This document shows positions 16,242 to 24,540 of a stretch of 64,000 nucleotides of DNA, one piece after another (the stretch's first letter is position 1; each line of letters begins with the position of its first letter). Origin of the DNA: CADEFX01 sp046154585 (GTDB taxonomy: Bacteria; Pseudomonadota; Alphaproteobacteria; Rhizobiales; Hyphomicrobiaceae). The notes below the pieces were generated by a model that was not told the DNA's origin, searched no databases, and saw only the letters and a program-made list of their open reading frames with translations. The position numbers were made by a program, and so were the translations under genes. Location of the stretch: NCBI GenBank assembly GCA_046154585.1, contig JBJXDX010000079.1:1-64000 (forward strand), in the 5' to 3' direction.

Positions 16242-17372
16242 TCAGGTCCGCTGCTTGAGGGCCGCATATTCGAACTCGCTCAGGCCGTATGTCCAGGCCA
16301 CGGCCTGCCGCGCCGACCGGACCGTCGGGGGGACCTGCAAAAAGTACTGTTTGTAGGTCCCGTCCGGCTCGGGCGTGCCGTTCTGCACCTGCACCGCTGC
16401 CCAGGCGTCCCAGGCCGTCCAGGTTTTGTTCCACAGCACGCCGGTCTCATCTTCCGCCACGTTGACGGCGTCACCCTCGCGGATAAAGCGCTCCGGCGTC
16501 ATGATGTCGATCATGCATCGGCGAATGGTCGGGTCGTGCTCGCGATCGATGGCCTTCGCCGAAATCTCCTGCGGCCTTTCGATCATCCACGATGCAACCC
16601 GCACGCCCTTCCACGCATGGAACGACCAGCCGTCTGAAAAGGCAATCGCCGGCCCGGAGGCGTTGTGCAAGCGCCGGCGGTCGTCCGTGCGCAGGATGGT
16701 CGGCCGGTCGACGAGCCAGCACACGCGACTGTGGGGGATGATCCAGCCGACGTTGGCCGCAGCCTGCATCAATCCCGTGATGGTCTCGGTCCGGGGCTTG
16801 AGCCCGCCGGCACTGTATAGAAAGTCGAGCGCGCCAAGTGAGGGCGCGTCATGCTGGCTGAAGCTGCTGTGACGGAGGCTTTGCTCCATCCAGAGGGGGC
16901 CGAGCCCCCATCTCAGCCGCCGCAGCATGTTGCGCACGAGCAACATCGGCCGCTCGCGCACGAGGGGATTGTCCAAAGTCACCGCGGCCGTGACGGCGGC
17001 ACTGACAGGATCGATCGGCTGGCGGCGGAACACGCGGCCGATCTGGCTGCGAACGTCGTTGCTGACAGACCGGTCGGCTGCATGCGTGGCCTCGCGGATC
17101 GTGCGATCGATGACCAGGGCCTTCACGTTTTCGCCGGCCGACTGCAGCGAAGCATCCTTCGCCGAGCGCGCGACGTCGAGCGGGCCGTTGCACCAGACGA
17201 CCCGCTCTGGGGGAGCCAGGGCGGCACCCTGATAAGCTCTAGATATTCCGTTCTCCGCCGCACTGCGGTCCGCACGAGCCGTGCTCATGCGGACACCTTC
17301 CCAACGGCGATGGTATTCCGCGAGAAGCTCAGCTTGACCGGCGGACAGCCGGACCAGCTCAATCTGCGACAA
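16242..17372 (-). CDS. DUF6745-type protein
   Basis: The protein is about 376 residues if translation begins at the TTG at 17372. The first part (LSAGQAELLAEYHRRWEGV, STARADRSAAENGISRAYQG, then ERVVWCNGPLDVARS) and the later RRRLHNASGPAIAFSDGW followed by FHAWKGVRV and ISAKAIDREHDPTIRRCMID match what I know as DUF6745, a family of unknown function. The TTG overlaps the stop of the upstream gene by 14 bases, with GAGGA 8 bases before it, so translational coupling is likely. An ATG at 17288 would cut off conserved residues. It forms a two-gene unit with the protein at 17359-17697. Confidence 0.7.
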   Translation of the reverse strand: MSQIELVRLSAGQAELLAEYHRRWEGVRMSTARADRSAAENGISRAYQGAALAPPERVVWCNGPLDVARSAKDASLQSAGENVKALVIDRTIREATHAADRSVSNDVRSQIGRVFRRQPIDPVSAAVTAAVTLDNPLVRERPMLLVRNMLRRLRWGLGPLWMEQSLRHSSFSQHDAPSLGALDFLYSAGGLKPRTETITGLMQAAANVGWIIPHSRVCWLVDRPTILRTDDRRRLHNASGPAIAFSDGWSFHAWKGVRVASWMIERPQEISAKAIDREHDPTIRRCMIDIMTPERFIREGDAVNVAEDETGVLWNKTWTAWDAWAAVQVQNGTPEPDGTYKQYFLQVPPTVRSARQAVAWTYGLSEFEYAALKQRT

Positions 17373-17697
17373 TGCGAGCGTCCTCAGGGTCGAGCTCGCG
17401 TTGACGGCGAACCCTGTAAGTCCCGGTCGGGAGGTCGATGGCCGCATGCTCCTGGTGCACCACCCTGGCAGAGGGGGCATCGATCTTCATGTGGCCGATG
17501 TAAAGGCCGCCCGGAATATCGCGCGCCAGCCCGTCGTCGCGGAAGAATGCTATTCTCCCGAATGCCGTATGATGGTGGCCTGTAAGCTCGCCCTCAGCCA
17601 GGACGACGGAACATTCTGCTGCTGGCGGCGCCCCCCTGGCGCACGCGTCGTTGACACGCTCGATCAGCAAATCCCCCTGCGCGTATAGCTCTTTCAT
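17359..17697 (-). CDS. Small partner protein of the DUF6745 gene
   Basis: The 112-residue protein begins MKELYAQGDLLIERVND; AGGAG lies nine bases before the ATG at 17697, which I preferred to the upstream start at 17736. Recognisable elements are VVLAEGELTGHHH, HQEHAAIDLPTGTYRVRRQRE and the C-terminal DPEDARIVAD. The fold is probably all beta. Such proteins commonly sit next to DUF6745 genes, as here with a 14-base overlap. The paired His residues hint at metal binding, but this is inference and no function is known. Confidence 0.7.
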   Translation of the reverse strand: MKELYAQGDLLIERVNDACARGAPPAAECSVVLAEGELTGHHHTAFGRIAFFRDDGLARDIPGGLYIGHMKIDAPSARVVHQEHAAIDLPTGTYRVRRQRELDPEDARIVAD

Positions 17698-17955
17698 GAG
17701 GCTCAACTCCTGAATCGGGGTGACGATTGGAGCCACGACGGCCCGGCGGGGCCGTCCCGTCGAAGCTTTAGATTATTTGGGTGCGCTCCTCGCCCATGAC
17801 CAGCCCCCTGCTTGAGAGTTGAACAACTGCCAGCTTCATGAGCAGGGACGGATCGATATCGGCATGGGGGAAACCCTCGGTCTGAGCCGAATGCGGCCCT
17901 CGCGAAACTGCCGCATCTGACTTAAGGTCGGCCGGAAGAATAGGGAGCGAGCCCC

Positions 17956-18834
17956 ATGCCAACCGTGTCGCCTGTCCAGATTCCGCCTGTTTATCATCAT
18001 CGCGTCGGCGACATCCAAGTGACGGCCCTCAGCGATGGAACGCTCGAGCGCTCGCTCGACCTCTTGCGATCGGTCACGGTTGACGAGGCCCAGAAGCTTC
18101 TTGCCGACGCCTTTCGGCCGGGCGTGGTGATCTCCGTGAATGCCTTTGTGCTGCGCAGCAACGGGCGGACCATCCTGATCGAGACCGGATCGGGCAAGTA
18201 TCTCGGCGCCTCCGCGGGGCACCTGCTCTCCAATATGGCCGCAGCCGGCATAGACCCGACCGCCGTCGACACGGTCCTGCTGACACACATGCATCCCGAT
18301 CACTCGGCCGGCCTGACGGACATGACGACGGGCAAGGCCCACTTCCCGAACGCCGAGCTTGTCGTGCACGAGAACGAGCCGCGGCACTGGGACGACGACG
18401 CCGCCATGGCACGCGGCACGGAGCGTCAGAAGCTCCTGTTCTTCCAGCAGGCGCGAGATCAGATGGCCCCCTATCGGGATCGCATGCGGACGTTTCGTCA
18501 GGGGGAGGTGGCGCCAGGCGTCACCGCCATCCCATGCCACGGCCACACCCCCGGCCATTCTGGTTTTCTCGTGTCGTCGGGCGGGCACCAACTCCTGGTC
18601 TGGGGGGACATGGTGCACATCCCGGAGGTCCAGATTCCACGACCCGAAGTGACGATCGATTTCGACACCGATCCACAATCGGCTGCGGCCTCCCGCAAGC
18701 GCATCTTCGACATGGCGGCCAGTGAGCGGCTGCTGGTCACGGGCATGCACCTGCATTTCCCGGGTTTCGGGCATCTGTCGCGGCATGGAAACGGCTACGC
18801 CTTTCACCCGCAGGCGTGGCAGCAGATACTCTAG
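17956..18834 (+). CDS. MBL-fold metallo-hydrolase (AHL-lactonase-like)
   Basis: The 292-residue metallo-beta-lactamase fold protein carries the dinuclear metal-binding motif LTHMHPDHSAGL at about residues 114-125, the further metal ligand His in CHGHTPGHSGF and the bridging Asp in VWGDMVH. The domain order and NAFVLRSNGRTILIETGSG resemble quorum-quenching lactonase and methyl-parathion hydrolase type enzymes. No signal peptide is seen, so it is probably cytoplasmic. A rhodanese-type gene starts 25 bp downstream on the same strand, so a sulfur-related role is an alternative. Confidence 0.88.
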   Translation: MPTVSPVQIPPVYHHRVGDIQVTALSDGTLERSLDLLRSVTVDEAQKLLADAFRPGVVISVNAFVLRSNGRTILIETGSGKYLGASAGHLLSNMAAAGIDPTAVDTVLLTHMHPDHSAGLTDMTTGKAHFPNAELVVHENEPRHWDDDAAMARGTERQKLLFFQQARDQMAPYRDRMRTFRQGEVAPGVTAIPCHGHTPGHSGFLVSSGGHQLLVWGDMVHIPEVQIPRPEVTIDFDTDPQSAAASRKRIFDMAASERLLVTGMHLHFPGFGHLSRHGNGYAFHPQAWQQIL

Positions 18835-18859
18835 GCCCAATGTCTGGAGGTCTTCGCCG

Positions 18860-19273
18860 ATGTCCCGGTCGATCGATGAACTGCTGGAGGAGGTACGCGC
18901 TCGGTACGAGCGGGTCGACGCGGTGACGGCCGCACTTGAGCGCGACGGCGGGGCGCTACTCGTGGACACGCGACCCGTCGAATACCGGCGCGAGCACGGC
19001 GAGATCCCGGGCGCGATCACGATCGGCCTGGACGTCCTGGAGTGGCGGCTGGACCCGCAGTGTCCGTCGCGGATCGCCGAGGCCACCGACCACGACCTGC
19101 GAGTCATCCTCGTGTGCCGACAGGGGTATTCCTCCTCACTCGCCGTGGGCCGGCTTCTGGACCTCGGACTGCACCGGGCGACTGACGTGATCGACGGTGT
19201 CGAAGGCTGGGTCGCCGCCGGCCTCCCCCTGACCGCCGCCGCAGCGGGACTGGCGCGAAGCCCGCCCGAGTAA
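18860..19273 (+). CDS. Single-domain rhodanese-like sulfurtransferase
   Basis: The 137-residue protein is one rhodanese domain. DGGALLVDTRPVEYRREHG forms the CH2-A-like block, and the active-site loop CRQGYSS provides the catalytic Cys at about residue 87, followed by HRATDVIDGVEGWVAAGLP. It would carry a sulfane sulfur as a Cys persulfide. The ATG at 18860 has CTGGAGG nine bases upstream. The sequence style (long SIDELLEEVRARYERV helix, LEWRLDP) recalls actinobacterial rhodaneses and the codon use is very C/G-ended, so transfer is possible. It is the second gene of a unit with the MBL hydrolase. Confidence 0.88.
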   Translation: MSRSIDELLEEVRARYERVDAVTAALERDGGALLVDTRPVEYRREHGEIPGAITIGLDVLEWRLDPQCPSRIAEATDHDLRVILVCRQGYSSSLAVGRLLDLGLHRATDVIDGVEGWVAAGLPLTAAAAGLARSPPE

Positions 19274-19350
19274 ATCCTACGCATTTTGTCTGTCGGGCCT
19301 CACGTCCGCTCGGCACCGATCTACGGCCGTCCACCTCAGCGGTGGCCTCG

Positions 19351-19719
19351 TCAGGCGAGCTTCCGTTTCGAGCGTGCAATCTCGCCGAAAAACCTGACCC
19401 CGAAGTGGCGGCCATCGCGCCAGGCCAGGCGGCATTCGACCTCGGTCTTGTCCGGGCAAAAGTACACGGTCATGCGCTCGGGAATGAAGGTCGGCGAGGC
19501 CGAGACCTTCATGCCGCGGCTGAGTTCGAGCCGTGCGCCGGACTTGGAAATATCACGCACCATGGTGCGGAGCGGTGCCGCCAGGCCCTTGGCGAACACG
19601 AGTGCGTCGACCGCGTACAGCGGCTTTCGCGCGTCTCGGCGCCGGCCGGCCGCGCTTTCGCCGCTGAAGTTCGCCCCGCTCTTCGCTGGCGCGGCGTAGA
19701 ACCGATGCATCTTCCACAC
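19351..19719 (-). CDS. PilZ-domain protein (putative c-di-GMP effector)
   Basis: The 122-residue protein consists mainly of a PilZ domain. The c-di-GMP-binding RxxxR appears as RRRDARKPLY and the second motif (D/N)xSxxG as DISKSGARLEL, followed by the strands CRLAWRDGRHFGVRFFG. The GTG start at 19719 was chosen because GGGAGG lies five bases upstream; an ATG at 19710 is the alternative. It would sense cyclic di-GMP and act on a partner that cannot be deduced. It lies downstream of hemF on the same strand. Confidence 0.85.
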   Translation of the reverse strand: MWKMHRFYAAPAKSGANFSGESAAGRRRDARKPLYAVDALVFAKGLAAPLRTMVRDISKSGARLELSRGMKVSASPTFIPERMTVYFCPDKTEVECRLAWRDGRHFGVRFFGEIARSKRKLA

Positions 19720-19784
19720 GCGCGCCTCCCTGATGGGGTAGCCCTACAACCCGCACCGGCTACAATATCGCTTAACGATAAAAA

Positions 19785-19805
19785 AACCGTTGCGGAGGCG
19801 GTTAT
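19785..19805 (-). terminator. Possible intrinsic terminator after hemF
   Basis: On the minus strand, 24 bases after the hemF stop, a short AACCG/CGGTT stem with a 9-base loop is followed by a run of T. The stem is weak at five pairs, so the call rests mostly on position and the T-run. Confidence 0.4.
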
Positions 19806-19828
19806 CTATGGGGCTGCCCGCTGCAACG

Positions 19829-20743
19829 TTAGGGCCATTTCACGACCGGCGGCAGCGACGACAGAATGGAATCGACATTTCCCCCGGTCTTGAGCCCGAA
19901 GACCGTGCCGCGGTCGTAGAGCAGGTTGAATTCGGCGTAGCGGCCGCGCCGCACAAGCTGCTCCTCGCGTGCCGCGTCGTCCCAGGGGGCGGCGAAGTTG
20001 CGCCGCACCAGTTCCGGATAGATCTGAAGGAATGCACGGCCGACATCCTGCGTGAACGCGAAGCCTGCTTCCCATCCACCCTGGTCCGCGTCGGGCGTCA
20101 GATAGTCGAAGAAGATGCCGCCGATGCCACGCATCTCCTTGCGGTGCGGGAGATAGAAGTAGTCCTCGCACCAGGCCTTGTAGCGCACATAGTCGGCCAC
20201 CGGGTGTGGTGCGCAGGCTGTTTGCATCGCGGCGTGGAAGTCCTGCGTATCCGCATCCTCCTGCGAGCGCCGGGCTGCCAGGACAGGGGTGAGATCCCCG
20301 CCGCCGCCGAACCACCACTTCGACGTCACGACGAAACGGGTGTTCATATGCGCGGCCGGCACATGCGGGTTCTGCGGGTGGGCGATGAGCGACACGCCCG
20401 ACGCCCAGAAGCGCGGGTCATCTTCGGCACCCGGAACCTGTTTGCGAAACTCGGGCGCGAATTCCCCGTGCACCGTCGAGGTATGGACACCCACCTTCTC
20501 GAACACACACCCGGCCATCATACTCATGACGCCGCCGCCGCCATCGGCGCCGGTGTGGTCCTTGCGCGACCACGGCGTGCGGACAAAGCGTCCAGGCGCC
20601 TGGCCCGATTGGCGCGCGGTCGCGGGCAGCTCGTCCTCTACGCGTTCGAATGCAGCGCACAGGTCGTCGCGGAGGCGTTGAAACCAGGCCTGGGCCTGCT
20701 GCTTGCGCTCATCGAGATCGCGCTCGGGACTGGCATGCGTCAT
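19829..20743 (-). CDS. hemF: Oxygen-dependent coproporphyrinogen III oxidase
   Basis: The 304-residue enzyme converts coproporphyrinogen III to protoporphyrinogen IX with O2 in haem biosynthesis in the cytosol. HemF signatures are dense: GGGGVMSMMAGCVFEKVG, WWFGGGGDLTP, YKAWCEDYFYLPHRKE and GIGGIFFDYL, ending in EFNLLYDRGT and ILSSLPPVVKW. The Met at 20743 gives the normal length; the frame runs on to 20806 without a better ribosome site. It is divergent from an ABC exporter gene. Confidence 0.96.
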   Translation of the reverse strand: MTHASPERDLDERKQQAQAWFQRLRDDLCAAFERVEDELPATARQSGQAPGRFVRTPWSRKDHTGADGGGGVMSMMAGCVFEKVGVHTSTVHGEFAPEFRKQVPGAEDDPRFWASGVSLIAHPQNPHVPAAHMNTRFVVTSKWWFGGGGDLTPVLAARRSQEDADTQDFHAAMQTACAPHPVADYVRYKAWCEDYFYLPHRKEMRGIGGIFFDYLTPDADQGGWEAGFAFTQDVGRAFLQIYPELVRRNFAAPWDDAAREEQLVRRGRYAEFNLLYDRGTVFGLKTGGNVDSILSSLPPVVKWP

Positions 20744-21054
20744 CAAATTGTCTCGTTGCCGCGTCACGGAGATTTCGCCTGGGCTCTGTCTAGCGCACGC
20801 GGGCACGTTTGTGCTAAGAGGCTCGACGCTACAATATCTCGCGGGGTTGCCGCCATGATCGAGATCATTGCCATCGCTGACCTCTGACGGTCACCCGCGC
20901 TCTGCTGCGCCGCCGCCGGCCGTTGTTCGGCCCACGGGGCGCCCCTGACACTGACTATTCCCGCTGCCGGCGTCTCCCGAGAGACCTGCGCTCCTCCCGT
21001 CCCGATACACCGGAGACGCGGCCGTTGCGGCGCCTGGTTTGAGGATTTTTGAAG
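20744..21054. promoter_or_regulatory. Divergent intergenic region hemF/ABC exporter
   Basis: This 311-bp spacer is gene-free and must contain promoters for both flanking genes. On the plus strand TTGTGC near 20809 and TACAAT near 20830 lie 15 bases apart and might form a -35/-10 pair; this is weak. No FNR-type or Irr-type box for hemF was recognised. Confidence 0.3.
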
Positions 21055-22920
21055 ATGTTCCGCTGGTTCGAGACCCGCCTGTCCGCTTTCCCCGACGATC
21101 CGCCCCAGCGGCCGCCGGAGACTTTGCTTGCCTTCTATCTGTATTTCGTCAAGCCCGTGTGGCCGGCGTTTGCAGTGTTGCTCGTCGCAGGATTCCTCGG
21201 CTCCGTCATCGAAGTGGCGCTGATGACGTTCATCGGCAGCCTCGTCGACCTGATGCGGCAGTCGTCGAGCCCCGCCACGTTCATCAGCGACCATGGCCAC
21301 ACTCTCGTGTGGATGGGCTTTGTCGCGGTTGTGGCGCGCCCATTCGTTTCGGCGGTGCACGACCTCATCAAGAACCAGCTCATCTCCGCGCCGGTGACGA
21401 ACCGCGTGCGCTGGATGACGCATCGCTACGTGCTGCGCCAGAGCCTCGGCTTCTTCCAGAACGACTTTGCCGGCCGCGTTGCCAACAAGGTGATGCAGTC
21501 CGCGCCGGCACTGCGCGAGTCCGTCGTGCAGATCATCGATTCCATCTGGTACGCCAGCGTCCAGTGGATCGGCGCTGCGGTGATCTTTGCGTCGGCCGAT
21601 TGGCGCCTGCTGATACCGCTGCTGGTTTGGCTCGGCGCCTATATGGTCACGCTATTCATTTTCGTGCCTCTCATCAAGGCGCGCTCGACGGAGGCTGCCG
21701 AAGCCCGCTCCATGCTGATTGGCCGCATCGTCGACAGCTACACCAACATCCTCACCGTCAAGCTGTTCGCCCATGCCGACCGCGAGGACGCTTACGCGCG
21801 CGCCGCGTTCGAAGAGCAGATGGGCAAATGGCAGGCGTCGCTGCGCGTGCAGACGGCCATGGAGCTCGTTCTCTACACGCTCAACGGCCTGCTGATCGCC
21901 AGCGCCAGCGGCCTCGCCATCTGGCTGTGGAGCTACGACCTCGTCAGCATCGGCGCGATCGCCGTGGTGACCGGCCTCGTCATGCGCATCGTCGCCATGT
22001 CGGGCTGGATCCTCTGGGTCGTGGCCGGGATATTCGAGAACATGGGCGTCGTCCAGGAGGGCATGGAGACCATCAGCCGGACCAACGAGGTGGTTGATGC
22101 TCCCGGCAGCGAGGCGCTGGACGTGCGCCGCGGCGACATCAGGCTGGAGAACGTCAGCTTCCACTACGGCCGCGACGTGTCGACGGCCTCGGGTCGCCAA
22201 GGTGGCGTCATCCACGATCTTTCGCTGCACGTGAGCGCTGGCGAAAAAGTGGGTCTCGTCGGCCGCTCGGGTGCGGGCAAGTCGACGCTCGTCAACCTGC
22301 TGCTGCGCTTCTACGACCTGGAGAGCGGTCGCATCCTGATCGACGGCCAGGATATTGCCCACGTTACGCAGAGCAGCCTGCGGGCCCAGATCGGCATGGT
22401 CACGCAGGACACCTCGCTCATGCATCGCTCGGTGCTGGACAACGTCCTGTACGGGCGTCCGGATGCAGGCGAGTCCGCCGCCATTGCCGCGGCCCGCAAG
22501 GCGCAGGCGCACGACTTCATTCAGCGCCTGGAGGACATGAAGGGCCGGGAAGGCTACCGGGCTCATGTCGGCGAGCGCGGTGTCAAGCTGTCTGGCGGTC
22601 AGCGCCAGCGCATTGCCATTGCTCGGGTGCTGTTGAAGAACGCGCCGATCCTGATCCTCGACGAGGCCACCAGTGCGCTCGACTCCGAGGTCGAGGCGGC
22701 CATTCAGGAGCAGCTCTACAACCTGATGGAAGGCAAGACCGTCATCGCCATCGCGCATCGGCTGTCGACGATCGCGGCCATGGATCGCCTGGTCATCATG
22801 GATCAGGGCCGCATCGTCGAGCAGGGCCGTCACAACGAGCTGCTGACCCGCGGCGGTCTCTACGCCGAGCTCTGGGCGCGGCAATCGGGCGGTTTCCTGG
22901 CCAAGGAGGCGGCGGAGTAA
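21055..22920 (+). CDS. ABC exporter, fused permease-ATPase (MsbA-like)
   Basis: The 621-residue half-transporter would act as a homodimer in the inner membrane. A six-helix ABC_membrane domain spans about residues 25-330. The nucleotide-binding domain from about 345 shows Walker A GLVGRSGAGKSTLV, signature LSGGQRQRIAIAR, Walker B ILILDEATSALD and switch His in IAIAHRLS. The ATG at 21055 has GAGGA nine bases upstream; an upstream TTG at 21049 is less likely. Exporters of this type move lipids, peptides or drugs, and nothing nearby fixes the cargo. Confidence 0.92.
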   Translation: MFRWFETRLSAFPDDPPQRPPETLLAFYLYFVKPVWPAFAVLLVAGFLGSVIEVALMTFIGSLVDLMRQSSSPATFISDHGHTLVWMGFVAVVARPFVSAVHDLIKNQLISAPVTNRVRWMTHRYVLRQSLGFFQNDFAGRVANKVMQSAPALRESVVQIIDSIWYASVQWIGAAVIFASADWRLLIPLLVWLGAYMVTLFIFVPLIKARSTEAAEARSMLIGRIVDSYTNILTVKLFAHADREDAYARAAFEEQMGKWQASLRVQTAMELVLYTLNGLLIASASGLAIWLWSYDLVSIGAIAVVTGLVMRIVAMSGWILWVVAGIFENMGVVQEGMETISRTNEVVDAPGSEALDVRRGDIRLENVSFHYGRDVSTASGRQGGVIHDLSLHVSAGEKVGLVGRSGAGKSTLVNLLLRFYDLESGRILIDGQDIAHVTQSSLRAQIGMVTQDTSLMHRSVLDNVLYGRPDAGESAAIAAARKAQAHDFIQRLEDMKGREGYRAHVGERGVKLSGGQRQRIAIARVLLKNAPILILDEATSALDSEVEAAIQEQLYNLMEGKTVIAIAHRLSTIAAMDRLVIMDQGRIVEQGRHNELLTRGGLYAELWARQSGGFLAKEAAE

Positions 22921-22926
22921 GTCCGC

Positions 22927-23703
22927 TCAGTCATCGAGAATGGCGACGGCGCGCGTCCAGCCCGCCGACGCCGCTTTGATCTTCACCGGGAAGCACGCGA
23001 TCATGAACCCGGTGGAGGGCAGCACCTCGAGATTGTGCAGCTTCTCGATATGGCAATAGCCGATTTCGCGTCCGGCTTTGTGCCCTTCCCAGATCAGGCT
23101 CGCCTGCTTGGTTGCGGTGTATCGCTTCGCCGTATGCACGAAGGGCGCGTCCCATGACCACGCGTCCGTGCCGGTGACGCGGACCCCGCGCGAGGTCAGA
23201 TACAGCGTTGCCTCCCGTCCCATGCCGCAGCCCGTCGGCACGTAGTCCGTCTCTCCATAGCGTTTGCCCGCTGCAGTGTTGACGACCACGATTTCCAATG
23301 GCCGCAGCGTATGGCCGATGCGGTCGAGCTCAGCCTTGACTTCCGCCGCCGTTGCCACGTGACCATCGGGTAAATGCCGGAAGTCGAGCTTCACGCCGGG
23401 CTGGAAGCACCATTCGAGCGGCACGTCATCGATGGTGATAGCGCGCCGGCCGCCGTCCATGGTCGACGCGAAATGCCATGGCGCATCGAGATGTGTGCCG
23501 TTGTGGGTGGAGATATCGAGCCGCTCCACGGCCCAGCCTTCCCCATCGGGAAGCTCCTGCGGTGTGAGCCCCGGAAAGTGCCGGCAGATAAGCGCCGCGC
23601 CCTCGTTGTGGGCGGTGTATCTGATGCGTGGCTCCTGCCCGGGCGGGTCCGAAGCGATATCGTTCTGCAGCGCGACGGAAATGTCGATGATGCGTCGGGC
23701 CAT
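22927..23703 (-). CDS. Cyclase-family hydrolase (kynurenine formamidase-like)
   Basis: The 258-residue protein has the diagnostic metal-binding motif STHNGTHLDAPWHF (HxGTHxDxPxH) at about residues 66-79. It also has IDISVALQND at the start and CHIEKLHNLEVLPSTGF near the end. Members hydrolyse N-formylkynurenine, isatin or other cyclic amides and lactones. A good GGAGG ribosome site precedes the ATG. It is convergent with the ABC exporter gene, 6 bp apart. No tryptophan-degradation gene lies nearby, so the substrate is open. Confidence 0.9.
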   Translation of the reverse strand: MARRIIDISVALQNDIASDPPGQEPRIRYTAHNEGAALICRHFPGLTPQELPDGEGWAVERLDISTHNGTHLDAPWHFASTMDGGRRAITIDDVPLEWCFQPGVKLDFRHLPDGHVATAAEVKAELDRIGHTLRPLEIVVVNTAAGKRYGETDYVPTGCGMGREATLYLTSRGVRVTGTDAWSWDAPFVHTAKRYTATKQASLIWEGHKAGREIGYCHIEKLHNLEVLPSTGFMIACFPVKIKAASAGWTRAVAILDD

Positions 23704-23840
23704 TTTCGACCTCCTTCGACTTGGCTCGCCGGCGTTTGGCCGGCCGTAGACGCAGGCGAGACTCCCACGTTTCTTCAGGGAACGCCTTTCGCCCCTCGCG
23801 CGTTATTGGGCAAGCTTGGTTTTAACCGGGGAGCTTGAGC

Positions 23841-24113
23841 ATGGCTGAAATCAGCTACGTCAATCCGAGTCAGGCGCGCAACGACCCTGCCTCGGAGTTC
23901 AACAATCCGCAAGAAATCGTGGAATCGAAGGGCTTGACCCGAGGCCAGAAGCTTGAAGCCCTGAAACGGTGGCTTTTCGACGTGGAACGTCGCCTCGCCT
24001 CTGCCTCCGAAGGTATGGCGCAGCCGTCATACTCGACGGCAGACGTCAAGCTTGTTGAAGAAATCAAAGCCGCCCAGGAGTGGCTCGCAGGCGAGCCCCA
24101 GAGCGCAGCCTGA
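23841..24113 (+). CDS. Small conserved cytosolic protein, unknown function
   Basis: The 90-residue acidic protein contains NNPQEIVESKGLTRGQKLEALKRWLFDVERR, which I split here into its visible features: a short NPQEIV stretch and an amphipathic helix with LTRGQKLEALKRW. Proteins with this helix are common as single genes in Hyphomicrobiales and are unannotated. The ATG at 23841 has GGGGAG ten bases upstream; a TTG at 23835 is less likely. It is followed by a good terminator. Confidence 0.75.
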   Translation: MAEISYVNPSQARNDPASEFNNPQEIVESKGLTRGQKLEALKRWLFDVERRLASASEGMAQPSYSTADVKLVEEIKAAQEWLAGEPQSAA

Positions 24114-24173
24114 TCCGACACGCCTGACATCCGAAAACCCGGCGGATTGAGATTGCCCCTCCCTCGGCCGGGC

Positions 24174-24224
24174 GACCAATCGTTTCATGGGCCGTGCAGC
24201 CCCGTGGAGCGATTGGTCCTTTTT
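24174..24224. terminator. Intrinsic terminator between convergent genes
   Basis: A 9-bp perfect stem (24174-24182/24210-24218) encloses an inner GGGC/GCCC hairpin and is followed by TTTTT on the plus strand. It lies 60 bp after the stop at 24113 and just before the stop of the minus-strand gene at 24236, so it may serve mainly the plus-strand gene. Confidence 0.7.
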
Positions 24225-24235
24225 GTGATTTGCGC

Positions 24236-24514
24236 TCAGCTCGTGGTTCGCGGTCCGTAGTTGCGGGACAGATACCAGGCCACGAGGGCCGGCAGCCCGA
24301 AGACCACCGCCAGCACCGGAATTTCGACCAAGAGTGGGATGCCCGCGGCGTATACGCCGACGAGCAGGTTGATGACTGCCGCGACCAGCCAGACCCAAAT
24401 GAAGATCCAGGCTCCGTCAACCGGTTTGCCCTCGCGGCGATTGAGCAGCCGCGCGCCAAGGAAAAAGACGGCAAGAACGACAAGTCCCAAAATCGTCATC
24501 CTGAGCGTGTGCAT
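24236..24514 (-). CDS. Small three-helix membrane protein
   Basis: The 92-residue protein consists of three hydrophobic segments (ILGLVVLAVFFLGARLL, then AWIFIWVWLVAAVINLLVG, then VEIPVLAVVFGLPALVAWYL) with short charged loops. The ATG at 24514 has a GGGAGAGAG ribosome site. It follows the Kef-type antiporter gene on the same strand by 26 bp, so it is probably cotranscribed and may be an accessory subunit. I do not recognise the family. Confidence 0.75.
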   Translation of the reverse strand: MHTLRMTILGLVVLAVFFLGARLLNRREGKPVDGAWIFIWVWLVAAVINLLVGVYAAGIPLLVEIPVLAVVFGLPALVAWYLSRNYGPRTTS

Positions 24515-24540
24515 GTGCTCTCTCCCTTCGAGCCGATAGA

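Noticed and set aside
17768..17962. Possible 64-residue protein in the spacer before the MBL gene
   Set aside because: No ribosome site, no recognisable feature, and it overlaps the probable promoter of the MBL gene.
17836..19284. 482-residue minus-strand frame opposite the MBL and rhodanese genes
   Set aside because: It is antisense to two genes with intact catalytic motifs and shows no recognisable domain.
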